The position numbers and the translations under genes are program-made. From NCBI GenBank assembly GCA_029931535.1, contig JAQPZY010000912.1, positions 434,001-498,000 on the forward strand: a DNA stretch of 64,000 nucleotides. The letters run 5' to 3'. Below, one piece after another: positions 42,809 to 56,107 of this stretch (the stretch's first letter is position 1; each line of letters begins with the position of its first letter). The notes below the pieces were generated by a model. The model was not told where the DNA came from, searched no databases, and saw only the letters and a list, made by a program, of their open reading frames with translations. The stretch comes from Margaritifera margaritifera (Eukaryota > Mollusca > Bivalvia > Unionida > Margaritiferidae).

Positions 42809-43383
42809 TTTCTACTTCCTGAGAAAGAGAAATAGCGCGATAAAGAAAACATTATGTGAAAAATAAAATTTTAAGAAAAACAAACAACAAAAGACAAGAA
42901 GTAGAAGAATGAAATCATTCGAATTTTATTTCTGTAACATTATTTCGCAAACTGGAACCATTTTAAACTGCATGTATTTTATATAGCAAACTGTTGAAAT
43001 TTTTTTTTTTTTTTTTAATTTCATCACCATATGAGAATCTCTGTCGTAAATTTGAAATGATGACACTATTAACGATTTTTAAAAAATACTTCTTCATATA
43101 ATCAGACATATTACACACAATATGTACTTAACAAACATGTTTTTGATAAATAAATTTGCCCCAGTAACTTCTGATTAAGTAAACCATGGAACTGTTTAGG
43201 ACTTGTGAGTACAATTCAAGGATGTGGCTTTTCTTGATACAATGTCCAGATGAAGAAAACAAATTAAGAAGGCTCTAAGAACTAACAAGATAAGCATCGA
43301 TTCAGTTTAATGAGAAAGACGACGGAATGGATTAAAAGGGCTGTGTGACTTTTATACAGTGTTCAACCTCATAAACTCCCCTG

Positions 43384-43423
<40 letters not shown>

Positions 43424-43495
43424 GCGCGGGCAAACACACACTGAGTAGAAATACATCATAAGTAAAAAGTTCTTAACATAACGCCATCATTATTT
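42809..43495. other. AT-rich non-coding stretch
   Basis: Nothing recognised except a poly-T run near 43000 and an (AC)n tract at about 43393-43420. Confidence 0.5.
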
Positions 43496-43499
43496 CTAA

Positions 43500-45180
43500 A
43501 TCGATGCTGAGAGCTTCGATGAAGAAAAACAAAAGTCCCTCGAAAGGACTGATGCTCTACTGTCTGAAATTTTTTTCCAAGAATTCAAGATACGACAATT
43601 TCTTCTTTCTAACTGCTGACTGTTGAAACCATCTCTGATATTCTTGAGCGATAAGATTTTCAAATAAACCACTGTGGCAGACATATTGGATACAAGTTCG
43701 TCACCATTTTCATTTCGCACAAGCTAGATACCTTTAGAAGACTTTTGATGAAATCCGAATGTTGTTTCGAGCATCCATTCAGGACAATTAGTGACAAGAT
43801 TTTCAATATGTCCAGTGTGGCAGCCCTATTTGAGGTCAGATCAGAACCATTTTCATTCAGGACCAACTAAATATCATACTTGGCCTTCTGGTGAAACCAC
43901 ATGATATGACGTTCCACTTAGGATTAGCAATTACAAAATTTTATAGAAGACTGCCATGGTGCCATACTGGATGTCAGATCGGCACCATTTTCATTTAGTA
44001 CCAACTAGACATCATAAGAAGTCTTCTATTTGAAACTCAATGTTGATTTGACTTTCCATCAAGTAGGAGTAGCAATAAGATTTTAAAGATGTATCTGTGG
44101 CGGCCACATTGCATATCAGATCAGCACAATTTTTATTTAAGACAATATAGAGATCATAAGTAGTTGTCCAGTAAAAACACCATGCTGATATGACTTTCAG
44201 TTCAGAAGGAGAAGCAATAATAAGATTTTCAAGATGGCTGCTGTGGGGGCCTATTTGATGCCCAACCGGCACCATTTTCATTTACGCAAACTAGACATAA
44301 AAAGTCTTTTAGTAAAAAAACCCTTATTGAAATCATCATCCATTCAGGTGGAGTAGTGATAACAAGATGTTCTAGATGGCCGCTGAAGTGGCCATATTGG
44401 ATGTCCGGGCGGCACCATTTCATTTAGGACCAACTACACATCATAAGAAGTATTCTGGTGAATTCCCCATGCCGATAATGACTTATGTTCCGGAGTAATA
44501 GCGATAACAAGATTTTCAACATGACTCCCGTGGTGGCCATTGGGCGTCAGATTGGCACCATTTTCATTTAGGACCAACTGGACATCATAAAAGTCATTTA
44601 GTGAAAAACCCCATGTTGAAATGAGCATTCATTCAGGAATAGTAGTGATATTAAGATTTTCAGGATAGCAGCTGCAGCGGCCCTATTGGATGTCAGAGAA
44701 GGATCATTTTCATTTTGGACCAACTAGACATCATAAGAAGTTTTCTGGTGAAAACCCCATGACGATATGACTTTCGGTCAGAAAGAGAAGCGATAATATC
44801 GTTTTAAAGATGAATGTCGTCGCGGCCATATTGGACGTCAGATCGGCATTATTTTCATTTACAACCAACTAGCCATCATATGAAGTTTTTTAGTGAAACA
44901 ACCCCCACCCCCATCCCCATCCCCATGTTGATATGACCATCCATTCAGGAGGAGTAGCAATAACAAGATGTTTGGCTGCTGTGGTGACCATATTGGATGT
45001 CTGAGTAGCACCATTTTCATTTAGGACCGACTAAACCTTGGGATAAATGTGTGTGAAAAGTTTCATGGCAATCCTCTAAGTAGTTTAGGAGGAATAGCGA
45101 TAACAAACTTGTGCTAACGGACGGACGGACTTCAGACTACGGACGACAGACCGTCCAAAAGCTCTTCTGAGCTATGACCG
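43500..45180. repeat. degenerate ~150-bp tandem repeat, about 10 copies
   Basis: Landmarks recur at intervals of roughly 100-170 bp: 'tcagatcggcaccattttca', 'aggaccaactagacatcata', 'agtcttctggtgaaa', 'gcgataacaagattttcaag' and 'gtggcggccatattgga'. The short minus-strand frames of 60-90 codons across it are repeat translations. The array ends in a 'cggacggacggac' tract. Confidence 0.9.
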
Positions 45181-45754
45181 GTAGAGCTAAAAATGGATCC
45201 TCGACGGGTTCTGTATCAAACCAAGCAGAAAGATGGTTCCCATTTCAGTCAGTTCGTTTTATAATAATTAAAAGTTTATAAAAAGTTATTTCAACTGGCT
45301 CTGGGTGTTATTTACCTTCGGTGTGAGATCCTGGAATCGACATACCACTTGAGAAAAAGACACACACAGCCGAAGTTTTCCCATTTAAAGCCTCCGTCAT
45401 TTATCATTTTTTAAATATCAAGATCTCGCTACTTGAAGTTCGACTTGCTTAAATTATGCCGACTTGTTGCAATATTATATCGACTTATTTCAATGATTCA
45501 TGTGGCTACGATGGATGACACAAGTGGGAATTAACACAGCTTTTGGTCACATTATCCTGTTATTAAGTCGACATAAAGAAATGTATATGTCGCCTTAGAT
45601 TTTACATAAGTTGACTTATTTGTCGTCTTAAAACGACTTATTTATAATTTTGCCAACATATTTCAATGAATAAGTCGAATTTCTTAAGTGGATAAGTGGA
45701 TAAGTGGCAAGTGGTTGGCAGAAAGATTAAAAAATCGCTTTTATCAACATGTTG

Positions 45755-45832
<78 letters not shown>

Positions 45833-46194
45833 TCTCTCTCTACATTTTTATGCAAATTTTATTTATTTCCAAAAAAAAATATTTGCGATATGCCTGAATA
45901 TATAACGTTTGTTTGACACATTAAATTTGGTCATACTCACAATTTTCAGCTATAACATACGTATGCTCAAAATATTTTCTCATGCAAGCCGTTGTCTTGA
46001 ATATATAGCTAATATAGTATAAGGCATATTTTGTGCCACATGCCTGCTAATTTAGGTTGATTGATTGTTTCATTGATTTTATTTATTTTTAATGGCACAT
46101 CACTGATGTACACTGTTAATTTAACCACTTCTTGTCCGTAGATTTTATTGTTTTCACTTCAACTTTTGTAGGAAATAGCACGGTCCCTGATCCG
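45181..46194. other. non-coding stretch
   Basis: A (TC)n microsatellite lies at 45756-45841; otherwise no feature. Confidence 0.6.
45756..45841. repeat. (TC)n microsatellite
   Basis: Pure TC with one AC interruption. Confidence 0.97.
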
Positions 46195-46400
46195 TTAAGT
46201 CGCACATTCATAATAGTAACGCAACGCCACGTAACAGTAATACAACGCAAAGAAACAGTAACGCAACGATGCAAAAATCTGTCTTTCCGTTAATGAGACA
46301 ATCTTAACGATCTATAGTGATTGTACCGATTGTCACGCAATGACCAAGGACGCCTGTAACGGCCTAGCCCACGCTCGTTGACGTAAGCATGTGTGTTGAC
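46195..46400 (+). repeat. dispersed repeat, copy 2
   Basis: Counterpart of 585-790: 'gtaacgcaacgccacgtaac', 'gtaacgcaacgatgc' and 'gattgtcacgcaatgacc' occur in the same order. Confidence 0.5.
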
Positions 46401-46959
46401 TGACGATGGTCTGCAATGCTATGTTCTTTCTAATGTGATTTGTGTCTTTCTTTCTTTTCCTTTTTTTTTTTATTTTTTCTTCTCAAGATTGTTTGTTAGT
46501 TAGTTCATTTGAAGTCATTAACATTGATTCAACATAAATTCAAGAATCATAATGATTTTTTTTTAACGAATACGTCTAAAGTTTAATTATGATTCATACT
46601 ATTGCATTTTCAATTACACTGTGTGATTTGAAGAGGCTGATTTATATGCCATTACTTCCCTTTGGTATTAATTAATTTTTGTATGTTTATATGTTGTAAA
46701 GGACCGATGGGCTAATATTCAATCAAGATTCTAGGTTACAGATGTAATAATTTCCTTGGAAGTAAAGACAGCAACTAATATTCTTGCAGAATTAATCTAG
46801 GGAATTTATATTTAATTGACAAAAAATTGCAGACTTCTCTGCTGATGTATGTATCTTGTATTAAGATAATCACTCTCTAATGTCCAAAATCCAGCTTAAT
46901 CATGCCTATAAGGATGTAAAAAACATTCTGTCATTTTAAAACATCAACTTGGGATAGTA

Positions 46960-47160
46960 GCAGTAGTAGTAGTAGTAGTGCACTGTAGAAGTAGTTGTAG
47001 TTATTGTTGTTGATCGTGGTGGTAACAGTGGTAATAAAAGTAATAGTATTAGTAGTAGTAGTACTAAGAGTATTTATAGTACTACAATTATTACTACTGC
47101 TACTACAATTACTATTACTGATTTATTATTATTATTATTATTATTATTATATTATTATTA
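46960..47160. repeat. trinucleotide-rich tract (AGT)n, (TTA)n
   Basis: Runs of AGT/GTA and TTA/ATT triplets. The frame at 47004-47204 is a Val/Leu/Tyr-rich artefact. Confidence 0.85.
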
Positions 47161-47340
47161 ATTGCATTTTAATTGCAATCAATATTTCAATATTTGGATA
47201 TTGAACTAAAATTACATCGTAAATGCGTGAATAAAAAAATAAAGAAAAATCAATGGACAATATGCGATATTCATCAACTGTATACAAGTAGAGAAAGGAG
47301 AAACTTCGTATTAAAAATAACGTGTACTTCATAATGGAAT

Positions 47341-47343
47341 CTC

Positions 47344-47411
<68 letters not shown>
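47341..47411. repeat. (TC)n microsatellite
   Basis: Adjoins the tRNA-derived repeat that follows. Confidence 0.97.
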
Positions 47412-47414
<3 letters not shown>

Positions 47415-47580
47415 GGGCTCGGCCAATGTGGTTATGTGAGAAAGCTTGCCAGTAGCTTCCCGTGGGTCGGTGATTCTTCCCGGGATTTTCCCGGGTTCTT
47501 CCTCCACCAGATATACTGGTCGCCATGTATAGCTATCATGTGCTGAAAAATGGCGTTAAACCCATAAAAACCAAAAAACC
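47412..47580 (+). mobile_element. SINE body, 5' head replaced by microsatellite
   Basis: The segment from 'ctcgggctcggccaatgtgg' through 'cttgccagtagcttcccgtg', 'ccagatatactggtcgccat' and 'gcgttaaacccataaaaacc' matches the complement of 54525-54690. The tRNA-like head seen in that copy is missing here. Confidence 0.75.
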
Positions 47581-48036
47581 AAACTCTCTCTCTCCATCAA
47601 AGCATGGGATCATCGGGTGGTAGGGAGACAGGAAAGTTATTTTTATTTTGTTTTTCTTTTACATCCTACACTGTGTGGTCAGTATATGCGTGGGTGATAG
47701 TCACTCCTAATGACCTGTTGAATAGTCAGTGTATTTTTCACATTATATTTCCCGTTATCTATAGAGACCCAAACATGTTAACCAAAGGCGTAATTTTAAT
47801 TCCTGTTAAAGTTTGTTGGGTTCCATTTGAGGTCAACCACTTCTAACAATGATGTGCTCTCGCCGACATAAAGGTCAACTAGTGACCCATACTGTTAAAC
47901 CTATAAACATTTTTAAAAGATAGATTTTCCCCCTGCCACTATAAATCCTCAAAATGGTGGCATATTTCAGATAGACTATCTAAAGGAGGCGGGCTGTGTA
48001 AAGGGTCATTTTGAATTGTTTTAAAACTATGGAGTT

Positions 48037-48040
<4 letters not shown>

Positions 48041-48095
<55 letters not shown>

Positions 48096-48107
48096 CTCTC
48101 TCTCTTT
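48041..48107. repeat. (TC)n microsatellite
   Basis: TC dinucleotides with a TTTTT interruption. Confidence 0.97.
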
Positions 48108-48910
48108 GTAGATAGCTATGTGAATATAGTTTTGCCGTTTTCAAAACTCGGACAAACTCACAACCTTACATGTGTCACAAATAATGAACTAACGTCAATT
48201 TTGACGTTTTCCAAAAAACACAAACTCACAACTTTACAGTACAAGAAATCTTAGCTTACGCTCAAATCTGACAATCTAAACAGAAAAATATTACAACTTT
48301 ACAAGACAAATCTTATCTTCATTCCAAAATCGTACCGTTAGTTTGAAAATGTAACCAAAAATAAATCTCAACAGTAATATTTTGCACTGGGTGTCTTCAA
48401 ACTCACAACCTTACCAGAACAAAATATTAACTTGGGTATCAGCAATATTTTCCAGAGAGTGTCTTAAATCTAAGCCATAACACGATTGTTATCCCAGTCG
48501 AAAAAAGTTGGTCAGTATCAGATTGGTTGAAACAAATTTAACACCTTAACAATTGAATCTGCCTCAGATGAAATTCACCCGTCGTTCAATATAGTTGCAA
48601 TTTTACACTGTGCCTTACGTAAGTTTAAAAAACTTAAAAACATTTTTTTTTTAAACTTGCTACTTGCGTATCTTAGATTTGTCAGAAATTGATCAATGAA
48701 CAATTTGACAGTCTCCTTGTTTTTATCATCACCCAGATTAAAGATTTTTAAATTAGAATTTCCCCTTTTAGCTAGAATCCTACAATAAAAATGTTGCCTA
48801 ATGTTGATTTCCCCTTGTCCCTATAATCACCCATCATGTGAAACCTATAGACATCATGATTCCGATCGTCACTATTGATGGGTAATATCGCTCCTATTTC
48901 ATGAGTGACT

Positions 48911-48987
48911 TATCTATCTATCTATCTATCTATCTATATATCTATATATCTATCGATCTATCTATCTATCTATCTATCTATATATCG

Positions 48988-49022
<35 letters not shown>

Positions 49023-49049
49023 GATCTATCTATCTATCTATCTATCTAT
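48911..49049. repeat. (ATCT)n microsatellite with ATCG variants
   Basis: Tetranucleotide repeat with interspersed ATAT and ATCG units. Confidence 0.97.
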
Positions 49050-51080
49050 TGATTCCAATACCTACTTATATCTGTTACTGTTTGTTGTTTTTTTTTGTTT
49101 TTTTTTTGCAAAACATAACGGCTGTCACATAAATGACAATGTTTTAGTGCGAATCCCTAATTTCCATTTCCCACCAAACAGACAACATATATTACATCGT
49201 TACCATTTCTAGACAGACAGACTCATCCCACACGATAAACTTACAACATAGTATTAATTTCAGTTAAAATCCACCTATTCTCACCAAAATAGACATAACT
49301 TGTTACATTGTTACCATTTCTAACCAGACAGACTCACCACACATGAAAAACCTATGAACCAATTTTTAGACAATACATTTCTCCCCTATACATTTCAACA
49401 TGGCGACGTAATGTTAAATTCCCTTTGTCCTTATAATCTTTTTACCCTATATAACATCGGATGTCCCCCCCCCTCCCCTTGTCCCTAAAGTGACGTACTA
49501 TACTATACTACTATTGTATTCCTTGGATTAGAATCAAATAATTTGGATGAATGTGTCAATTATTGGACACTGTACTTGTCTAAATAAGGTGATACAACAG
49601 ATGATGACATCGTGACTGTGAGGATGTCAAGAAGATGTACGAACAAAGTAAATTTGAGACTGATAACATAAAATGTGATGCTATCAAAGAGGAGGAGGTA
49701 TTTCAACATATCAAGTCTCTAGAAATAAAACAAATCACCTGGCATTATTAAATGTACAGAGTGTAACATTTTTGGAATATCCAGATCTCACACGAACTTT
49801 AGACGAGTAACCTTCATTGCTAATCATATCGTAGAAGTTTTAATCCATTTTTTTCTTTCTTGGAGTCACACATTTCTTCCCAAGTGAGTACGGGAGCTAG
49901 CAAGTTAAGACCTGATTTAAGTTGCCTCCAGACTTGTCTTGTTATATGACAAATTATCTTTCTACGTATAGTTAAACAATAAATATTCAAAATGGATTCT
50001 TTGACATTTACAATGAACAATGCAAAGTACATTTAGATTACTATGAATAATGGGTTGATTTATCGCCTTTAATATCTAAATGAAAAGAGCAAAGCTATAT
50101 GATTGTATATAGCTAAAATTAACACATAATTATGGAAATAGTTATGGCTTAGATGCTTGCTCAGGGTGTGTATAATAAATGGGCGGATGGCTAAAAGATG
50201 TCGTTGCAACCATGGTGAAGCAGAGATGAATAATTGAAGAAATAGTTATGACTTCACTGCTTGTTCAGTTATGTATTATAAAATCGGTGGAGTGATAATT
50301 TTCCATCATTATGAAAAATGCTTTGCCAAGATATTGCATCATCGGTGCGGTTAGGTCAAGATGGAAAAGATTCATATGATGATTAATTGCGACTTGAGTA
50401 TCAGCCCACCAATCCACCCACCCTCTCAACCCCCAACCGGATAGTCTTTGGATGGGCCGTCTTAAGTAACAAATGAATTTGAGTGATTTTCCTCATATTT
50501 TACATTGCAAATTGTGAATAAGCAATATACAACCACAAATGATTGTTGCAGATTCAAACGTTTATGTCTATAAGCGAAATTTAATCAAATTCATTGACAG
50601 ATTTTTTAGGGTGAAAGTGAATTTGACTTTTTACTATTCATTGTCACATGACGTACCAGTGCTACTGCAGCCTCGGATAGCCCAAGAGTAATACCGGCCC
50701 TGCGACTATACTTACACCTATACAGTATAGTTCTAACATTGAATTGTATTATATTGTTATTGATATATTAATTGTAAATATATTATTTTATCATTATAAT
50801 ATCACTGTTGGTCAGAAGACTCCACAAAACAAGGAAGTATACTGCATCTACATAAGCTTCCTTTCCTGTACGTTCAATCAATGGCATGTACTGCGAGAAT
50901 GCCGATGAAATAAACCAAGAAAATGATAATGCTATATACGCAAGAGGTATTCTGGGAACGTAATATCAACAAAAACATAGTACTCTCTGACTATGAGGTT
51001 CTTCAGTATGATGCTACTTTTTTATACGAAGGTAATAACTATGGAATCAATTTTATAGCAGAGCCCAATAAATTGCTGAT

Positions 51081-51310
51081 CCAGTGGTGGCGCAAGGTGG
51101 GGAGAGAGGGCATTTGCTCCAAGCGCCAGGCGAAGAGCGCTCCGTCGGGAGCTTTTTTTCTTTTCTTTTGCAACTGACATTTTTTACAGCATTTCACAAA
51201 ACTTATATTTTAGGAGGTTGGCAACTGACATAAACACAGTTCTCGGGGGCAAAGTAAGGAACGCCACTAAAGAACATGCCTCCTGGGGCATCAAACCCTC
51301 GCTGTCCTGA
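51081..51310. mobile_element. MITE, copy 1
   Basis: Begins ccagtggtggcgcaagg. The body shares 'gttggcaactgacat', 'ggcaaagta' and 'cgccactaaagaaca' with 59930-60139, whose right end gives the inverted counterpart CAGTGGCGGCGC. The right end of this copy is decayed. The CAGTGGCGG terminus suggests a hAT-related MITE. Confidence 0.65.
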
Positions 51311-51349
51311 TCGAAACTAAGCAGATAGATTATAATATAATAATGCGAA

Positions 51350-51665
51350 TGATTAAAATATTATTACTATAGCCTTTGAAGAAAGTTTTATAATTACAAA
51401 TTAATAATTCGAAATGATTAAAATATGATTACTATAGCCATTTAAGAAAGTTTTTCAATTACAAATTACTAATTCGAATTATTCAAATATGATTACTATA
51501 GCCTTTGAAGAAAGTTTTAAATTACAAATTACTAATTCGAATTATTCAAATATGATTACTATAGATATTGAAGAAAGTTTTACAATTACAAATTTATAAT
51601 TCGAATTATTAAAATATGATTACTATAGATATTGAAGAACGTTTTACGATTACAAAATAATAATT
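51350..51665. repeat. ~60-bp tandem repeat, about 5 copies
   Basis: Units contain 'aattcgaattattcaaatat' and 'gattactatagcctttgaag' with 'aaagttttacaattacaaat'. Confidence 0.9.
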
Positions 51666-52299
51666 TATAGCATTCAGTTTCTTTTTACAACGACAGTTCG
51701 ATTGGGAGTGACGAGTGCTCTTTTATTCATAATCATCATCATCATCATTGTACGCGAGACAACCACAAGGAGACGAGCAATCCCGCCAGAAATAATCCCC
51801 ACTACACTCTCTTTACTCCTCCATTCGGGAATCTCCATTGGCTGCCAGTTCATGAAGTCCAGCCATCCTGGAACTGATTGATGAGAGCCCAGTGGCACAT
51901 AGAAGACACTCATCAACGCTAAGCGTTTAAATTTTATCTCTCAATATTTTATATATAAAAGTAAAATTTTGTTTAGAGTGTAACTAATTATTTTCTGTTG
52001 CTTTTATGTCTGGCGCTTTAATATAGTTAGTTACGCTTTTTAAAAAAAATGTCTTTCCTTTTAATAATATTTGATGTTCATATATACATAATAAATATAA
52101 CTTACCTCAAATCAATCGTTTAATATCTATCCTCGCTAAACAGAATGAGGCCACTTTCTCTACTGGGCCTACTCTATATCATAGTCTAAAACCTGGATGA
52201 TGCATTCATCATCTCAGTTTTCAGTTTCCGGCACCTGAAAATCTTTTCTTTCTTTATTGTCAGCTTCCGATCTGAGTTAAACACTGGATGATTGAATTC

Positions 52300-52450
52300 A
52301 TCCTCACTTTGATGTTGTTGCAGTATTTCTATAACTGCTTCTAAATCAGATGACGGGCACGTTTTGATGTTGTTGCAGTATTTCTATAATTGCTTCTAAA
52401 TCAGATGACGGGCACGCTTTGATGTTGTTGCAGTATTTCTATAACTGATG
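52300..52450. repeat. ~65-bp tandem repeat, 3 copies
   Basis: 'ttgatgttgttgcagtattt' + 'ctataactgcttctaaatca' + 'gatgacgggcacg' units. Confidence 0.9.
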
Positions 52451-52499
52451 ATGCGTACGCCTTGATGTTGGGCTCTCTCGTCACTATGATTTTATACAG

Positions 52500-52502
<3 letters not shown>

Positions 52503-52567
<65 letters not shown>
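52503..52567. repeat. (TA)n microsatellite
   Basis: Pure TA repeat. Confidence 0.97.
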
Positions 52568-52569
<2 letters not shown>

Positions 52570-53369
52570 CCTCTGAATAACTAACCGATATGCTATTATA
52601 ATGGAGGGTGGCGGTGGCGGTGGGTGGATAACAGAGAGATTTGAAATACATGAACTGTCTCTTGTTAAAAGATTTAATATGACATTATAAAACACTTTTA
52701 TCAATTTTAAATTTAAGAGGTAATTTACGACTTTGAATTACATGTAGCTTAACATTGCGTTAGCTATATTTGTACACCTGCTGACTAAATAATGTTTTAA
52801 AAAATAAGTCTCACTGTTTTTTGGTTAATTATTTGCACAAATGATAGCTTTTACACTGAACGAGCACTACCCCCAACTTCTCTTTTATAGTGTTCATTTC
52901 CGACAGTCAACGGATATTTTCCATATTTTCTTCTGACAACGCGGCTCAAACAAACAATATGGCCGCTATGCATGATTAAAGTTCAATGTTATTATAATAA
53001 ATTGGTATGCTTCTCATTACCCATCAACCATCTCGATTTTTAGATATTTACATCTGTAGCAGACATACATAAACACGTAAACAAAGTTGAAGCCCAAGTT
53101 ACAAATTTGATCTCCTGTACTAGTCTTACTGTCAAAGGTAGTCACCAAACAAATTCATCCATTTTCAAGCCTTACTCAAAGTAAATGTAAACCAAATTAC
53201 AGATTTAGTTTCCTTGTGAATTTATAAACACAAGGCTCTTAACTTCTGCTTTAAACATCAGGGGTGGGAGTTGGGGTGGGGGTCAAAATATGAAACTATA
53301 CATTGAGACCTTATATACATAGATGAATGTGAGCTGGGAGTTGAAGGTCATCTCATCTGGTCCACTCAT

Positions 53370-53770
53370 TAAGGTAGTCCAAATAGGGGACTGGTACACT
53401 TCTCATTCAGATAGTCCAATTAGGGGACTGGTACACTGTAACACTGGATTCTTACACTCATTAAGATAGTTCAATTGGTGGACTGGTACACTTTAACACT
53501 GGATTCTTACACTCATTAAGATAGTCCAATTTGTGGACTGGTACACTTTAACACTAAATTCTTACACTCATTAAGATACTTCATATAGTGGACTGGTACA
53601 CTTTAAACTGGATTCTTACAATCAATAAGATAGTCCAATTAGTGGACTGGTACACTTCTCATTTAGATAATCCAATTAGGGGACTGGTACACTTTAACAC
53701 TGGATACTTACATTCATTAATATAGTCCAATTAGGGGACTGGTACACTTTAACACTGGATTCTATTATCA
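53370..53770. repeat. ~58-bp tandem repeat, about 7 copies
   Basis: Units combine 'agtccaattaggggactggt', 'acactttaacactggattct' and 'tacactcattaagat'. Confidence 0.92.
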
Positions 53771-54524
53771 CTTGGAACTTACATAGTTTCAGTTTTATGA
53801 CCTCTAAATAACTAGCCTATACTTTAATGTCAAAGAAAAGTCATCGCATCTCGCCCACTAAATAAGCTTGTTAAATACGATAACATCTACACCTTGACAC
53901 TGGATTGTCTTAGTTTAAGGTCCATGACCTCTAAATAATTGATTGTGGAAGCAAAACAAGATACATATGGCATAGCTAGCAAGTGATGACCATGCCTTTA
54001 ATCTATATAAACTTTGATTGACAGATACCGGGTACTTAGTATATATAACTGCTCAATGAAACCGCGCCTGGTCTGCACGCGTCCAGCATTACATGACTAG
54101 ATGACTTCACACCTTATGTGACCCAAATTCCCTTTTGGCGACTAGTAGGTAGTCAGATCGGTATGTAATCTGATGACGTTACAATTTATGACCTCAGTCC
54201 CTGTATTCCTCTAAATTGGCGCTTGCGTTGGCGGTTTATACCTACTTCTAACCTCATGAAGGTAGGTAAGCGATACAATACCAGTGACAGTGATGCTCTG
54301 AAATGCGTCACATTTTTGCTAATACAATACTGATTTGACATCTCTTACCCATACAATTATTTTTCCTATTTCAGTAACTGGTAAATTCATATTAAAATAA
54401 AAAATCTCACAAAGTGATAGACCGTGTCAGTTCACCTTGAATATTAATTTATTCCACATGACGTAGGTGCTGGATGTGGTTTATAGACTTAGTTGTTCTG
54501 CGAAAATGTCAGATTGTTTGGTTT
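53771..54524. other. stretch without recognised gene
   Basis: Nothing supported. Confidence 0.4.
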
Positions 54525-54745
54525 TGTGGGGTTTAAGGCCATTTTTTCAGCATATGATAGACTATACATGGCGGCCAGTATATTTAGTGGAGAAAGACTC
54601 CGGGGAGAACCACCGACCCACGGGAAGCTACTGGCAAGTTTTCTCACATACCCACGTTGGTCGAGCCGACACTCGAACCCATGCAGACAGAGGTGAGATG
54701 TGAGTGATCTGTAAAGGCGAGCACCTTGGACCCCTCGGACACCCG
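54525..54745 (-). mobile_element. tRNA-derived SINE, near full length
   Basis: On the minus strand a tRNA-like head with 'aaggtgctcgcc' (A-box-like) and 'gggttcgagtgtc' (B-box-like) is followed by a body shared with 47412-47580, ending in an 'aaaccccacaaaaccaaaca' tail near 54525. Pol III type promoter inferred from the two boxes. Confidence 0.7.
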
Positions 54746-54949
54746 AGATCTCCGAAAATGTCAGAATGTGTAAATATTGTATCTGTTCAGCAACATGAGT
54801 TTACATTTTGTTAAGATTTGACTTTATTGAGAATTTGGCGAAAGTACTCCTCAACAAAACTTTATTTGGCACTTTCTATCAGATTACAAAAAAAAGGGAT
54901 CGCAGAAAAACATATCCAAAAATATGTTTCAACAGAGCTCAGGTATATA

Positions 54950-55050
54950 TATATATATGGAGATTCGAACCTGGGTCCACGGAAACGGCACCCATTGCCT
55001 TGTCTGCAAGCACCAACCCCTATCCCATCTCGACCATGCACACATCACTA
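54950..55050 (-). mobile_element. tRNA-like repeat
   Basis: On the minus strand 'ggacccaggttcgaatctcc' is a good T-arm/B-box, preceded by a diverged tRNA-like head. It lacks a clean anticodon stem, so a tRNA-derived SINE or tRNA relic is likelier than a functional tRNA. Confidence 0.5.
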
Positions 55051-55223
55051 AAAAATGATGCTATAAAGTCGCTGGTATAGGCATTCGTGTGTAGCAGACA
55101 CACCCGCTCTAATCTGTGTGATAATATTTTTTATTCATATTTAGAAAACATTTTAATGTTATCAGCATTCTCCTGTAGTATCCAGGGATAGCACCTTCCG
55201 CTCTGTTTGGTATATATTTGTAA

Positions 55224-55225
<2 letters not shown>

Positions 55226-55284
<59 letters not shown>
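55226..55284. repeat. (TC)n microsatellite
   Basis: Pure TC. Confidence 0.97.
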
Positions 55285-55288
<4 letters not shown>

Positions 55289-55377
55289 AACAGTCTCCCA
55301 ACGTTCATCGTCAGGGGATGAGACAACATACAAAGAACAAAAACAAGTATGTAACACAAACGCCGACAGGTAATCTG

Positions 55378-55380
<3 letters not shown>

Positions 55381-55465
<85 letters not shown>
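55381..55465. repeat. (TA)n-(TG)n microsatellite
   Basis: TA block to 55439 then TG block. Confidence 0.97.
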
Positions 55466-56013
55466 TACATTCCGCTTTAACGCTCCGTTTTTAAAATAAA
55501 ACGTCATAGCAAAATAATAAAACGATTTCCAAGCAGGAGCGTATTTCATGGCAGGAGTATGGAAAGACCTAGATTTAGGAAGCAAAATCTTATAGCACAA
55601 GCCTTTCTACAAAATTTACATTTTAATTAAAAAAACAAAGTTCGTGTTCTCTTTCGTGGTCCACCAAATTCACTTTCAATTTTTTTTTAAATCCATGTAT
55701 TTTTCTTTCATGATGCAAGAAATGTACATTTCGTGTTTTTTGTTTCTATCATGGTACGACAAATTTAGATTTCATAAAACAAAATTTCAGTTTTTTTTTC
55801 TGTTATGGTGCAACAAATTACTGACTTTTACTGTTCAGTAGCACACAATTTAGTGAATAGAACTAACTTTTGCTGTTCAGTAACCCTATTTTAGTGAAGT
55901 AAACTAACTTTTACTGTTGCTGTAGCACAGTTATAGTAATTAAAAAAGACTGACTTCTACTGCTGCAGTAGCACATTTTTAGTGGAAAAACTGACTTCTA
56001 CTGTAGCAGCAGC

Positions 56014-56107
56014 AACAGCTGACACGTGTCGTCACTTTCAATATATATACCCATGAGCGCTTAGAGCTACGATGAACCAGTGCTAAAGAGTTCAAGTACA
56101 GTATAAC
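56014..56107 (+). promoter_or_regulatory. Promoter of the solo basic-protein paralogue
   Basis: A CACGTG E-box (about 56023-56028), then 'cgtcactttcaatatatata' with the TATA at 56041, some 67 bases before ATG 56108. The CGTCAC-TTCAATATATA block is shared with the promoter at 29228-29248. Upstream (55810-56010) lie ~50-bp degenerate repeats of the 'actgacttctactg' type. Confidence 0.6.

Larger units (their letters stand above)
47581..51080. other. non-coding stretch with microsatellites
   Basis: Contains (TC)n at 48041-48107 and (ATCT/ATCG)n at 48911-49049. Short frames at 47604-47846 and 49820-50032 carry no domain. Confidence 0.5.
51666..53369. other. non-coding stretch
   Basis: Contains a ~65-bp repeat in three copies at about 52300-52450 ('gatgttgttgcagtatttct' units) and (TA)n at 52503-52567. 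The minus-strand frame at 51674-51916 is unassigned and includes an ATG-triplet repeat. Confidence 0.5.

Noticed and set aside
51674..51916. 80-codon minus-strand frame as a possible host exon
   Set aside because: Some sequence complexity, but no recognisable domain and an ATG-triplet repeat inside; splice signals are not convincing.
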